Source: DATDPM01 sp963841995
Lineage (GTDB): Bacteria > Pseudomonadota > Alphaproteobacteria > DATDPM01
Direction of reading: 5' to 3'
DNA: 64,000 nucleotides
Assembly (NCBI GenBank): GCA_963841995.1
Contig: CAWJEX010000004.1
Span: forward strand, 1 to 64,000
Shown piece after piece: positions 16,671 through 26,475 of this stretch. Below the pieces are notes generated by a model. The model was given only the letters and a program-made list of their open reading frames with translations, did not search any database and was not told the DNA's origin. The position numbers and the translations under genes were made by a program. Numbering within the stretch: the stretch's first letter is position 1; each line of letters starts with the position of its first letter.

Positions 16671-17137
16671 ATTTTGGCGTCGATGGAAAGCGGCCCGCCG
16701 CCGCGCAAGAAAATCGCGAAGCAAACGACGGCCCACAACATGGCGTATTCGTAGCCGCCGCTCCCGGCGAAGAATCCGTTTTTCAAGTGAACGCAGAGAA
16801 ACGCGATGGTGAGCGAAATCGTCGCCGCACCCGCGCCCAGCCTTGTCAGGAATCCGAAGGCGATCATCAACCCGCCGAAAAATTCGGTGCCGGCGAGCAA
16901 ATAGGCCCAAAGCGTCGGCGGCGTGAAACCCATTCCGGCGACCATTTCGGTCACCTTGTCCATGCCCGGGCCGTTGAACATGCCGAACAGTTTTTGTGCG
17001 CCATGGGGAACCAGATCGATGCCGGCGAAAAATCGAATCAGCGGCCAATAGGCGCATTTGCCGAAGCGGTAGACCGGCGCCATGAATGGAAAGATGAGTT
17101 CCGGCGGTTTGGTGTGGCAGGCAGCAGGTTCGTTCAT
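16655..17137 (-). CDS. DoxX family membrane protein
   Basis: The 160-residue protein has four predicted membrane helices at about 30-50, 75-95, 100-118 and 130-150, and the family features RFFAGIDLVPHGAQKLFG near 35 and GTEFFGGLMIAFGFLTRLGA near 83. DoxX-type proteins are inner-membrane proteins linked to thiosulfate or respiratory functions in a few cases, but most, as here, have no tested role. It stands alone, upstream of no operon partner on its strand. Confidence 0.88.
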   Translation of the reverse strand: MNEPAACHTKPPELIFPFMAPVYRFGKCAYWPLIRFFAGIDLVPHGAQKLFGMFNGPGMDKVTEMVAGMGFTPPTLWAYLLAGTEFFGGLMIAFGFLTRLGAGAATISLTIAFLCVHLKNGFFAGSGGYEYAMLWAVVCFAIFLRGGGPLSIDAKIGKEL

Positions 17138-17205
17138 GGTCGCTCCCCCTTATTGGCCCCCTTGTTAGCGGTCGCGTTGCGGTTTGCGACGGCTTTCCTG
17201 CGACT

Positions 17206-19305
17206 CTACATCCCTTCGCGCCGCCAGGCGAGGGCCAGCAGCCCCAGTGCCGCCAGCATCACGAAGGTGGCCGGCAGCAGCGGGACTTCGTGAACGCCAG
17301 TCACGACATAATCGCGATTGGCCAGGAAGCCGAGCCACGAGGTGTTACCCGATTGACCGAACGCCGAGCGGCCGCGCTTCACCCGTTTGGCATCGAGCTC
17401 ATGGCCGTCGGCCAGCCAGAAAATTCCGCCGCCGGTCGCAGCCGCGACATCTTTCAATTTCTGATCGGTGGCGCGCACATCCGAGAGTTCGATCGGCCGC
17501 AAGGCGCCGACCGCGGCCACCGCCGAGCGCTCGCCGTCGAAAAACCGGTAGAGCCCCGGCGCGTCCACCGCAATCGTGGCACTGGCTTGTCCATGATCCT
17601 CGGGGCCGAGGGAAATTGCTTCGGTGGCGCCGGATGGTCTCGTCATTGTCACCGGCGATGTCGTGGGTTCGAGGCTGCGGCGGGTGATTTCGATGCGGTT
17701 GCCCTGGACGCGAGCGGAGAGTGCATTCTCCTCGAGCTCCGGCTCCTTCATCAGCCAATGGGCCAAGCGCCGGATCAGCTCGGCATGGGGTCCGCCGTTC
17801 TCGAAGCCGCGCGACCACAGCCAGATCTGATCGCTCAGAAGCTGGGCCACCCGGCCTTTGCCGAAGCGGTCCAAAATCAGAATGGGACGGTCGCCGATGC
17901 CGCCCATCAGCACCTCGCCCTCCTTGGCGTCGGCGTCGATTTGGCGGAACCAGCGGCCCCATTGCGGATCGGTGCCGTCGGCACCCGTGAGCTCGGCAGT
18001 GACCGGATGGCGGCGCCCGGCGTCGGTGACCTTGGGCTTGAAGCCGCGCTCGGTGACGTCGCCGGTGGGAGCACCAGGAAGAATCTGCGACAGCGAAGAC
18101 CGGTAGAGACTGGACTCGGTCGCAAAATCCGGTCCTGCAACTTCCAAGAGCGCGCCGCCTTCCTTCACGTAATTCACGATGTTGTCATAGTAATCCGGCG
18201 GCAGCAGCCCGCGACGCTGATAATGATCGAAGATCACCAGATCGAATTCGTGCAGCTTGACCTCGAACAATTCCTGAATCGGAAAGGCGATCAGAGAAAG
18301 CTCGCGGACCGGCGTCAAATCGAGTTTGTCGGGCGGACGCAAAATGGTGAAATGGATGAGATCCACGGCGGGATCGGATTTGAGCAAATTGCGCCACACC
18401 CGCTCGCCCGGATAAGGCTCGCCCGATACCAGCAGCACGCGAAGCCGGTCGCGGACACCGTTGACCACGACGACCGCGCGGTTGTTTTCCAGGGTGAGCT
18501 CGTGGGGACCCGGCTCGGCCTCGATCTCGAACACGTTTTCGCCGGGATGATCGATGGGAAGCTCGATGGTCTCGGCCTTCCCGGTTTCGATGTCATCGGT
18601 GATAGCATCGCCTTGATCGCGGCGGATGGTGAGGCGCGCGGGTTCGATGACGTTCTCGCCGTCATCGACCTTGAGCGTGATCTTGAGTTGCTGGCCGACC
18701 AATCCGAAGCGCGGCGTTTGTTCGACGACGAGACGGCGGTCTTTCTCATTGCGGTCGCCGGTGATGAGCACATGGAGCGGCGCCTCGAGGGGAAGATGTT
18801 TCAGATCCTCTGGCACGTCGTGAACCTGTCCATCGGTGATGAAGACGGCGCCGCCGACCCGCCGCCGCGGCACATCGGCCAAGGCTTGATCGAGGGATTC
18901 GAATAAATAGGTGCCGTCGCGCTGAAGGCCGGTGCCCGTGCCATTCGCCACCGCGCCGTTCTCGGGGGAGCGCACCACGCGGACTTCGAGATCGTCGAAT
19001 CCGGCAAGCAGCTTGTCGAGTTCGGCCAGCGCCGATTCGGTGCGCGTTTGCCGTTTCCCGATCGCCTGGCTCGGCGATTGATCGACGACGACGACCGCCA
19101 CGTCCTTGCGGGGATTGCGCTCTTCTTCCACGAAAGACGGATTCAGCAACACGCCCGAAAGCAAGGCGAGGATGAGTACGCGCCACAAACCGCCGCGCGG
19201 GCGCAAAAATCCGATCACGGCGACGCCCAGCGCCGCGAGCGCCAGCAAACCGCCGGTGACGGGCCAAGAGAAAAGCGGCGCGAGAGCGATGCTGGTGCCG
19301 GTCAT
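17206..19305 (-). CDS. membrane protein with glutamine-amidotransferase-like domain (MoxR operon)
   Basis: The 699-residue protein has two membrane helices at about 12-33 and 40-58, a long periplasmic part, and a C-terminal helix at about 672-692. Residues about 65-160 resemble a von Willebrand A-like fold (VAVVVVDQSPS; GAVFITDGQVHD), and about 270-480 a class I amidotransferase-like fold (LLVSGEPYPGERVWRNLL; DLVIFDHYQRRGLLPPDYY). It is the last gene of the moxR-DUF58-DUF4159 operon and overlaps the preceding gene by four bases. It is probably part of an envelope or chaperone complex served by MoxR; its precise role is unknown. Confidence 0.82.
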   Translation of the reverse strand: MTGTSIALAPLFSWPVTGGLLALAALGVAVIGFLRPRGGLWRVLILALLSGVLLNPSFVEEERNPRKDVAVVVVDQSPSQAIGKRQTRTESALAELDKLLAGFDDLEVRVVRSPENGAVANGTGTGLQRDGTYLFESLDQALADVPRRRVGGAVFITDGQVHDVPEDLKHLPLEAPLHVLITGDRNEKDRRLVVEQTPRFGLVGQQLKITLKVDDGENVIEPARLTIRRDQGDAITDDIETGKAETIELPIDHPGENVFEIEAEPGPHELTLENNRAVVVVNGVRDRLRVLLVSGEPYPGERVWRNLLKSDPAVDLIHFTILRPPDKLDLTPVRELSLIAFPIQELFEVKLHEFDLVIFDHYQRRGLLPPDYYDNIVNYVKEGGALLEVAGPDFATESSLYRSSLSQILPGAPTGDVTERGFKPKVTDAGRRHPVTAELTGADGTDPQWGRWFRQIDADAKEGEVLMGGIGDRPILILDRFGKGRVAQLLSDQIWLWSRGFENGGPHAELIRRLAHWLMKEPELEENALSARVQGNRIEITRRSLEPTTSPVTMTRPSGATEAISLGPEDHGQASATIAVDAPGLYRFFDGERSAVAAVGALRPIELSDVRATDQKLKDVAAATGGGIFWLADGHELDAKRVKRGRSAFGQSGNTSWLGFLANRDYVVTGVHEVPLLPATFVMLAALGLLALAWRREGM

Positions 19306-22151
19306 TGTCCGAGCCGCTCCAGAATTGCCGGCACATGCACTTGGTCGGCTTTGTAATTGCCGGTGAGCGCGTACATCACGAGATTGATGCCGAATCGGAA
19401 CGCCTGTTCCCGCTGCATGGCGCCGCCGGGGACGACCGGATACAGCGTCCGCAGCTCGTCATTGAGCGCCCAGGCGCCCGCCCAATCATTGCCGCCGACG
19501 ATCACCGGCGAGACGCCATCATTGGTCTGGGCGTCTTCGGCCGCGACCCAAAGCGATCCGCCGGCAAAGCGGCCGGGGAATTCCTGCATCAGGTAATAGG
19601 ATTTTGTCAGCACGTGATCGGCGGGCAGCGGCACCAGCGGCGGAATCCGCAAATTCTGTGCGATGCGGCGCAACATAGCTGCCCCCGGCGCGTCCCAGGA
19701 GAAATCGCCGCTGGAATCGTCGCCGAGTCCCAATTTTGAATCGTGGGTGTCGAACAAGATAATGCCGCCGGTCGCCAGATATTGATTGAGCTTCTGGACC
19801 GCGTAAGCCGAAGGCGGCGGCTGATCGACCGAAACCGGCCAATAGAGCAGCGGATAAAACAGAATCTCGTCGTTCTCGATATCGACGGCGACGGGATCCG
19901 CGATTTCGGCGGCGGTTCGCCGGTCGACGATCTTGGTGAGGCCGCGCAATCCCGCTTCGCTTTCCTGATCGGTGGCGGTATCGCCGGTGCGCACATAGGC
20001 AAGCCTTGTGACGGAGGTCTCGGCGACGATCGCATCGTCGCCCGAAAGCGTTTTGTTCTGGGCCATCCCGTTCTGGGCCATCGCATTGCCAGGCAAAAAC
20101 AGCGACGCCGCCAGCGCAGCGCCGGCAATCGCCGCCGTCCCTCCGGAGACGCCGCGCCAGATCCGCCGGACCTGAATCTGCCGGGGGAGCAATCCGCGCA
20201 AGCTTAAGCTGACGATCACGTCGATCAAGGCGAGAAGGAATGCGGCGAGCCACAGCCACGGCTTCAGATCGAAAGCGGGGGCGGGGGCAAGCGCGCTGCG
20301 AATGGAATTCGTCGGAAGTTTTTGGATCGGCAGAAGGGTGCTTGCCGGATTGCCGACATTGACCGCGAGGCGGGCGGCTTCGCTGCCATAGAATCCCGGC
20401 GGATGTTTGGGGCCGATGGCGGGCGGATTGGCGGTATCGAAGGCGATCGCGGCGGAAAGCGGGGCGCCAAGTTTCCCAAATCCGTCGAGCGAACGGAAAG
20501 GCGGCAGGGGCGGTCCACCCGGCTTGCCGACGCCGCCATGGGACAGCGCGACGATCCGGCGCAGCATGTCCACGAACAATCCGGAGAGCGGCAGATTCGA
20601 CCAATCGGCATTGGCGGTGATGTGGAAGAGAATGAGGGTGCCTTGATCGCGGCGCTCGGCGGTAACCAACGGAGTCCCGTCGGCCAGCTGCGCCCAGGTC
20701 TTGCTGCCGAGATCCAGCGACGGCTCGGCCAAGACCTGCCGCTCGACCGTGACGTCCGAGGGAATCGCCAATCCGGCAAAGGGACTCGATGGATCGAAGG
20801 GAGCCAGCGCCATCGGCGCGGTCCACGACATGACGCCGCCCAAGGCTCGGCCGCCCCGGCGAAGCGACACGGGAATCAATTCATCGGCCGGGGTGCCGAC
20901 GGCGAGATCCGCACTTTCCGCCATGTGCGCGCCGGCAAAGCGCAACAGCACGCCGCCCTTGGAAATCCACGCTTCGAGCGCGTTGCGGTCGTCCGGGGTC
21001 AGCGCGATCGAATCGGAGAGGGTTAGAACCGAGGGGCCGCTCTTGAGCAAATCGCCGAGCGTGCCGATATGCACATCGCTGAAAGGTTCGAGCGCGCGCT
21101 TGAGATAATAGAGATCGCCGAGCAGCGGCCGATCAGACTCCTGGGGCGTCGCGGAAACGAGGCCGACGGTGCGCCGCTTCCAGCGCTCGTCGATGAGGAA
21201 CACGGCGCCGGCACTGGGCTCGTCTTCGATATCGAGCCTCGCGATTTGATTGGCGACGTCGGCGGGAAGATCGAGGGCGGTTTCGGCATGCGCGCTGCTT
21301 GCTGGGAATACCAAGGGCTGAGCGGCCAGCACATGGCCTTCGTCGTCGAGGGCGTGAAGTTGCACCGATTCCAGGGGCGAGCCTTTCGCATCCGGGCGCA
21401 GCGCCTTGGCAACGAATCGCCCGGTTTCGGTTTCCGGCGGCAGCAGCAAATGAGGAATCGACACGAGATCGCCGGTCACGAAGCGCAAGGCTCCGAGCTT
21501 CGACAATTGTTGGGCAAGCGCAGACCCTGAGCCGCTTCGATCATCGAGGCCGTCGGCAAGCCAGATTACGGCCGCAGGCCGACGCAACGCTTCTCCCGCC
21601 GGCCCGTTGAGCGCCGCCTCCAGCGCTTTCGCCGCCGCGGCACGATCGTCGGGCCAGGGCTTGGGCGTGACGGCCTGAACGATTTTTCGCGCTTCCGCCG
21701 CGCGCAACGGAGCGGGCGAGGCGATCGCCTCCCCGGATACCGGCGGCGCGGTGGTGAGGACGGCGACGGTGCGCGTCTCGCGCTCCGCTTCCGTCAATAT
21801 CTCCTGCAGCACCGCTTGACGCTTCGCCCAATCGGGAGCGACCGTCCAGCCGTCATCGACGACGACAAGCACAGGCCCGTTGCCCTCAAATCTTGCGCCG
21901 CCACCGAAAATCGGATGGGCAAGCGCGAAAATAATGAAGGCGCCGAGAACAAGCCGAAGGATGGCGAGCCAAAGCGGCGTGCGGGCCGGCGTTTCCTCGG
22001 CGGCTTCGAGGCCGATCAGCAGACGCAAAGCCGGAAAGCGCGTTCGCCTTGCGGCGGGCGGCGTGATTTTCAGCAGCCACCACAGCGCCGGCAGCACGGC
22101 CAGCGCCAAAAGCAGCCAGGGCGATGCAAAGCTGAGCGGGCCGAAGGGCAT
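19302..22151 (-). CDS. DUF4159 protein with N-terminal BatA-like membrane domain
   Basis: The 949-residue protein starts with the Aerotolerance_N (BatA) pattern: helices at about 6-28 and 60-82, with FASPWLLLALAVLPALWWL. A von Willebrand A-like region follows (VLVVVDDGWTVAPDW near 93). A further pair of helices lies at about 640-660 and 685-705. The C-terminal 210 residues are DUF4159, visible in LAYVRTGDTATDQ, EILFYPLLYWPVS and GGIILFDTHDS. It is the standard third gene of alphaproteobacterial MoxR operons. The gene begins four bases after the DUF58 stop and overlaps the next gene. Confidence 0.88.
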   Translation of the reverse strand: MPFGPLSFASPWLLLALAVLPALWWLLKITPPAARRTRFPALRLLIGLEAAEETPARTPLWLAILRLVLGAFIIFALAHPIFGGGARFEGNGPVLVVVDDGWTVAPDWAKRQAVLQEILTEAERETRTVAVLTTAPPVSGEAIASPAPLRAAEARKIVQAVTPKPWPDDRAAAAKALEAALNGPAGEALRRPAAVIWLADGLDDRSGSGSALAQQLSKLGALRFVTGDLVSIPHLLLPPETETGRFVAKALRPDAKGSPLESVQLHALDDEGHVLAAQPLVFPASSAHAETALDLPADVANQIARLDIEDEPSAGAVFLIDERWKRRTVGLVSATPQESDRPLLGDLYYLKRALEPFSDVHIGTLGDLLKSGPSVLTLSDSIALTPDDRNALEAWISKGGVLLRFAGAHMAESADLAVGTPADELIPVSLRRGGRALGGVMSWTAPMALAPFDPSSPFAGLAIPSDVTVERQVLAEPSLDLGSKTWAQLADGTPLVTAERRDQGTLILFHITANADWSNLPLSGLFVDMLRRIVALSHGGVGKPGGPPLPPFRSLDGFGKLGAPLSAAIAFDTANPPAIGPKHPPGFYGSEAARLAVNVGNPASTLLPIQKLPTNSIRSALAPAPAFDLKPWLWLAAFLLALIDVIVSLSLRGLLPRQIQVRRIWRGVSGGTAAIAGAALAASLFLPGNAMAQNGMAQNKTLSGDDAIVAETSVTRLAYVRTGDTATDQESEAGLRGLTKIVDRRTAAEIADPVAVDIENDEILFYPLLYWPVSVDQPPPSAYAVQKLNQYLATGGIILFDTHDSKLGLGDDSSGDFSWDAPGAAMLRRIAQNLRIPPLVPLPADHVLTKSYYLMQEFPGRFAGGSLWVAAEDAQTNDGVSPVIVGGNDWAGAWALNDELRTLYPVVPGGAMQREQAFRFGINLVMYALTGNYKADQVHVPAILERLGQ

Positions 22152-22155
22152 GAAT

Positions 22156-23093
22156 TTAGCCCTGGCGGTAGCCGGGCGGCGACGTCGCGAGCGCTTCGTA
22201 AAGCGCCAGCAGCGCCGTCTGCGGCGGATGGTCGGTGCGATGGAGCGCGTACGTCCCGCCGGTCTTGAGCGCCAACTCCTTCAGCGCGTCCTTACGCGCC
22301 GCCAGCCTTGCCAAATAGGCCTCCCGCAAACTTTCGACGCGGCTGACCAGCAGCGAGTCTTCGCCTTCGAGTCCTTCGAAACAGACGCGGCCGGAAAACG
22401 GCAAGGTTTCCTCGGCGGGATCGAGAATCTGCAGGATGTGACAGATTGCGCCAGCCGCCCAAAAACCGCGCACCGCCGCTTCGATCTCGGGAAGCGGCGA
22501 GAGAAAATCGCCGATGATGACGAGGCGGGCGAATTGCGGCAGCTCGGTGCGGGGGGCAGACTGGCGTCTTGAGAGGCCGCAACCGAAAACATCAACGATT
22601 GCGCCAAAAGTTCGAGCGCCGATTGGCCGCCTTGGGGCCATCCGCCGGAACCCAAAAGTGCGACCCGCTCGCCGCCCCGCACCAGCAAGGCGGCGATGGC
22701 CAAAAGCACGAGAATGGCGCGTTCCTGTTTTTCCGGGAAATCGGGTGCGGACCGGTAATGCATCGACGGCGAGCCGTCGCGCCATAGCCAGACGCTTTCC
22801 GCCGCTTCCCACTCCTTCTCACGAACGTAGACGGCATCCGATTTCGCCGACTGCCGCCAATCGATGCCGTGGAGGGAGTCGCCGGGGGAATAGCGGCGGA
22901 ATTGCCAGAACGCTTCGCCGCGTCCAACCCGCCTTCGCCCATGCACGCCCTGTTCGACCGTCGCCGCCACCCGGGTGGCTTCAATCAGGAGAGGCGGAAG
23001 GGCGGCGGCGAGTTCTTCGGCCCGTTGGCGAATCGCTTGTGCCGCGAAAGGCGACGACGAAGGCGTGTTGCCGCTCAGGACAGCCTCGCGCAT
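22156..23093 (-). pseudogene. DUF58 (vWA-like) protein, frameshifted
   Basis: The N-terminal frame (RQRAEELAAALPPLL; GVHGRRRVGRGEAFWQFRRY; DSLHGIDWRQSAKSD; VWLWRDGSPSMHY) carries the DUF58 signature with its RxYxxGDxxxxIDW-type motif. It loses frame at a run of six C bases (22551-22556 on the opposite strand), after which another frame continues with LPQFARLVIIGDFLSPLPEIE to TSPPGYRQG. One more C restores about 312 continuous residues. It overlaps moxR by 19 bases. DUF58 proteins are the usual clients or partners of MoxR ATPases. The break is probably a homopolymer error. Confidence 0.85.
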
Positions 23094-24142
23094 AACGTCC
23101 GGATCAAATCGGCAATGGATATGCCGTCGGCCCGGGCCGCGAAATTGAGCGCCATGCGGTGACGCAGCACGGGGGCGGCGAGCGCAATCACGTCGTCCAC
23201 CGAAGGCGATAGACGACCCTGAAGTATGGCGCGCGCCCGCGACGCCAGCATCAAGGCCTGAGCCGCACGCGGACCCGGGCCCCAGGCGACATGCCGGGCG
23301 ACATCGGGCAATCCGCTATCATCGGGCCGCGACCAGCGCACGAGATCGAGAATCGCGTTCACGACGCTTTCGCCGACGGGAATCTGGCGCACCAAATTTT
23401 GGGCTGCCAGCAATTCCTCGGCGGTCATGATTTGCGCCGGCCGTTCTTCGTCCGGTCCGGTAGTGGCGAGCAGAATCGTGCGCTCCGCCTCGCGGTCGGG
23501 ATAGACGACGTCGATCTCGAGAAGAAATCGGTCGAGCTGGGCCTCAGGCAGCGGATAGGTTCCTTCCTGCTCGAGCGGATTTTGTGTCGCCAGCACATGG
23601 AAGGGCTTGGGCAAGGCTTGATAGTGGCCTGCTACCGAAACCCGGCGCTCCTGCATCGCCTGTAACAACGCGGATTGGGTGCGCGGGCTCGCCCGGTTGA
23701 TTTCATCGGCCATCAGCAATTGGCAGAACACCGGACCTTCGATGAAGCGGAACGACCGTCGGCCGCTGGCGGATTCTTCCAGGACTTCGGAGCCCAGGAT
23801 ATCGGCGGGCATCAGATCGGGGGTGCACTGGATGCGCTTTTCGGCAAGGCCGAGCACTTGGCCCAAGGTTTCGACCAGCCGGGTCTTGCCCAAACCGGGC
23901 ACGCCGATCAAAAGCGCGTGACCGCCGGAAAGAAGAGTGATCAGGGATTCGTCCACCACCTCCCGCTGGCCGAAGATGACGCGGCCCACCGCCGCGCGGA
24001 CCTCGCCCATCCGTGCCGATAGCCGCTCAACCGCCGCTACCAGTTGCGGCGGCGGCTCGCCCTGGTCGAATTCCCGCTGATCCGTCACGCCCTGAGCCAT
24101 ATCAGGGGATTCGCTTAGGTTCACCATCGCCTCGATCGCCAT
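23075..24142 (-). CDS. moxR: MoxR family AAA+ ATPase
   Basis: The 355-residue protein has the Walker A GVPGLGKTRL (about 78), Walker B LLMADEINRASPRTQSALLQAMQE (about 142-165), sensor-1 ATQNPLEQEGTYPLPEAQLDRF (about 185) and a lid region with ASRARAILQGR (about 300). It is the length of the family. MoxR ATPases act as chaperones that mature vWA-domain protein complexes; the three downstream genes in the operon encode such proteins. The start shown gives an N-terminal extension (MAIEAMVNLSESPDMAQ); MVNLSESP is an alternative. It is divergent from a Nudix gene. Confidence 0.93.
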   Translation of the reverse strand: MAIEAMVNLSESPDMAQGVTDQREFDQGEPPPQLVAAVERLSARMGEVRAAVGRVIFGQREVVDESLITLLSGGHALLIGVPGLGKTRLVETLGQVLGLAEKRIQCTPDLMPADILGSEVLEESASGRRSFRFIEGPVFCQLLMADEINRASPRTQSALLQAMQERRVSVAGHYQALPKPFHVLATQNPLEQEGTYPLPEAQLDRFLLEIDVVYPDREAERTILLATTGPDEERPAQIMTAEELLAAQNLVRQIPVGESVVNAILDLVRWSRPDDSGLPDVARHVAWGPGPRAAQALMLASRARAILQGRLSPSVDDVIALAAPVLRHRMALNFAARADGISIADLIRTLCARLS

Positions 24143-24315
24143 GTCGCCTTATCGTCCGTTACGATGTCCAGATTATCAGGTCTTAGGCCCGATGAATAAT
24201 GTTTGGTCCCGGTGAGGTCCGTTCGGCCGGCCCGCCCGGGATGCCCTTTCCCTATTCCGTGACGGTTAGATGGCGGATGCCGGGGCACCGCGTTTCTTAT
24301 AGGGTGAGGGCCGCA

Positions 24316-24973
24316 ATGGACGGGGAGGCAAAAAAGGGCGCGAACGGCTTGTCTGAGGGCGGTGCGGCGACGTGGAAACTGCGCCAGGGGCTGTCCCGGC
24401 TGACAAAACCGCAATCGCGCGGCGACCATGATCTCAACCCCGGGATGGGGCGGTCGGCCGCTCTCATACCGGCGGCGGTCCTCGTTCCAGTTTTCGACAA
24501 TGGCGCGGACATCGACGTGCTGTTCACCAAGCGCGGCATCGATCTGAGCGACCATGCCGGCGAGATCAGTTTTCCCGGCGGCCGGATCGAACCGACCGAC
24601 GACGACGCGGCGGCGGCGGCGCTGCGCGAGACCGAGGAAGAGCTCGGCTTGCCGAGCCGTCAAATCGAAATCATCGGCGCCCTCGATCTCTACGAGAACT
24701 CGCACCGGATTTCTGGTGACGCCGCTGGTGGGGCTGGTCGCATCACCCCTCATTCTTCGACCCGATCCGCGCGAAGTCGCCGAAGTCATTCGCGTGCCGC
24801 TCGGGCATCTGCTGAATCGCAGCAACTACCGGAGCGAGGAGCGGGACGCCGGCGGCAAAATAAGGCGGTTCTATTCTCTTGCCTTTGGCGATTATGTGAT
24901 CTGGGGGGCCACCGCCGGGATGCTGGTGAATTTGTGCGAAAGAGTAAATCACCAAGGAACGGATAGATTGTGA
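24316..24973 (+). pseudogene. CoA pyrophosphatase-like Nudix hydrolase, frameshifted at a GANTC site
   Basis: The first frame gives MDGEAKKGANGLSEGG, LIPAAVLVPVF, VLFTKRGIDLSDHAGEISFPGGRIEPTD and the Nudix box ending ALRETEEELGL. After LDLYE it turns to nonsense, while the next frame continues TRTGFLVTPLVGLVASPL to CERVNHQGTDRL. GAGAACTC at 24694-24701 read as GAGACTC restores LYETRTGF. The FPGGRIEPTD layout is typical of CoA/acyl-CoA pyrophosphatases (NudL type). Its stop overlaps the next start codon (TGATG), and it leads the Nudix-DUF6111-CCA operon. Confidence 0.85.
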
Positions 24974-25236
24974 TGCGAATTCTTCTCGAATACATTTTGC
25001 CGCTGCTTGCGCCGACTATTCTCTATTTTCTCTGGATGCGGTTTGCCGCCAATCCGCAACAACAACGCGAGACGCCGTGGCTGTGGCTGGCCGCGGCAGG
25101 GCTGCTGTTCGCCATCGTCATTCTGGCGGCGTTCGAGCTTGGCGGCGGCAATAAAGACGATCTCTATGTGCCGCCGCATATGGAAAACGGCGCGCTCGTC
25201 CCCGGCCATTTCATTCCCCGGAATTCCCAGCACTGA
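24973..25236 (+). CDS. DUF6111 small membrane protein
   Basis: The 87-residue protein has two membrane helices (about 5-23 and 36-57, the second AAAGLLFAIVILAAFEL) and a short C-terminal tail with DDLYVPPHMENGALVPGHF. That tail and its place between a Nudix gene and the CCA transferase are characteristic of DUF6111 in alphaproteobacteria. The ATG at 24973 overlaps the upstream stop; the CCA gene starts two bases after its stop. Function unknown. Confidence 0.8.
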   Translation: MRILLEYILPLLAPTILYFLWMRFAANPQQQRETPWLWLAAAGLLFAIVILAAFELGGGNKDDLYVPPHMENGALVPGHFIPRNSQH

Positions 25237-25238
25237 CC

Positions 25239-26472
25239 ATGGATCCGGCCGGCAAAATCGCGTCTCAAGACTGGATGACCGCGGCCGAAACCAAGGCGGT
25301 GATTGCGGCTTTGACGCGAAAAGGCGCCATCGTCCGGTTTGTGGGCGGCTGCGTCCGCGATGCGATCCTGGGCCGTAAGGTGAAGGACATCGACATTGCG
25401 ACTCACGATCCGCCGGAAACCGTGATCAAGCTTCTCGAAGCCGCGCGCATCAAAGCGGTGCCGACCGGAATCGAACACGGCACGGTGACCGCGGTCATCA
25501 ATCGCGCGCATTTCGAGATCACCACGCTCCGCGAAGACGTGGAGACTTACGGCCGCCACGCCAAGGTTGCCTTCACCGACGATTGGAAGGCGGATGCGGC
25601 GCGCCGGGATTTCACCTTCAACGCGATTTTCTGCGGGCCGGACGGAACGCTTTTCGATCCCTTCGGCGGCATCGAGGATCTGCATGCCGGCCGCGTGCGC
25701 TTCGTTGGCGATCCAGAAACCCGAATCAAGGAGGACGTGCTGCGTCTGTTGCGCTTCTTCCGCTTCCATGCCCATTACGGCAAGGGCGCGCCCGACCCTG
25801 CGGCGCTGGCCGCCTGCCGCAAGCTCGCCGAATTCCTCCCGACACTATCGGGCGAAAGAGTGGCCGGCGAAATCTTACGCTTGTTGAGCGCCGTCGATCC
25901 GGCACCGGTTGTCGATCTGATGCAGAAAGACGGCGTGCTCGCCCATGTGCTGCCGGAAGCCGAGCATATCCGCAAGCTCGTTACCCTGGCGGCGATCGAA
26001 AACGAGCTCGGCGAAAACGATCCCTTGCTCCGGCTGGCCTCCATGCTTCGCCGCGATATCGAAGTCGCCCAAGCGATCGCCGAGCGGCTGCAACTCTCAA
26101 GGGCGGAACGCGAAAGACTGGCGGCGCTGGTGGCGCCGGAAATCCCGGTCACGGTGACCGGCGACGAAAAAATTCACCGCCGCGAACTCTATCGCCTGGG
26201 GGCGGCGCACTATCGCGATCTCGCCTTACTGGCCTGGGCGGACAGTCCGGCCGCTAATGATTCGCGGTTCCAAGCCATGCTCGCTTCGAATTCAGGAATG
26301 GAAGCCGAAGGAATTTCCGATTAAGGGCCGCGACGTGCTGGCGCTCGGAATCGAAAACGGGCCGAAGGTCGGCGATTTCCTGCGCCGGGTTGAAGACTGG
26401 TGGATCGGCAGCGATTTCCGCCCCGATCGCGAAGCGTGTCTGGAAAAACTCCGGAAGCTCGCGGCGCATTGA
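25239..26472 (+). pseudogene. cca: CCA tRNA nucleotidyltransferase, frameshifted at a GANTC site
   Basis: The protein has the class II nucleotidyltransferase head: VRFVGGCVRDAILGRKVKDIDIATHDPP with the catalytic DxD (about 28-55), the RRDFTFNAIF motif (about 121) and RFVGDPETRIKEDVLRLLRFFRF (about 150-172). It adds or repairs the 3' CCA of tRNAs. The frame breaks after AMLAS: GAATTC at 26288-26293 read as GATTC restores ASIQEWKPKEFPI and the family ending KGRDVLALGIENGPKVGDFL and VEDWWIGSDF to 26472. The total is about 410 residues, as expected. Because tRNA maturation is essential, the break is probably an error in the sequence. Confidence 0.9.
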
Positions 26473-26475
26473 TCC

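Noticed and set aside
17290..18906. 538-codon plus-strand open frame
   Set aside because: Antisense to the intact MoxR-operon membrane protein; no ribosome-binding site and shadow composition.
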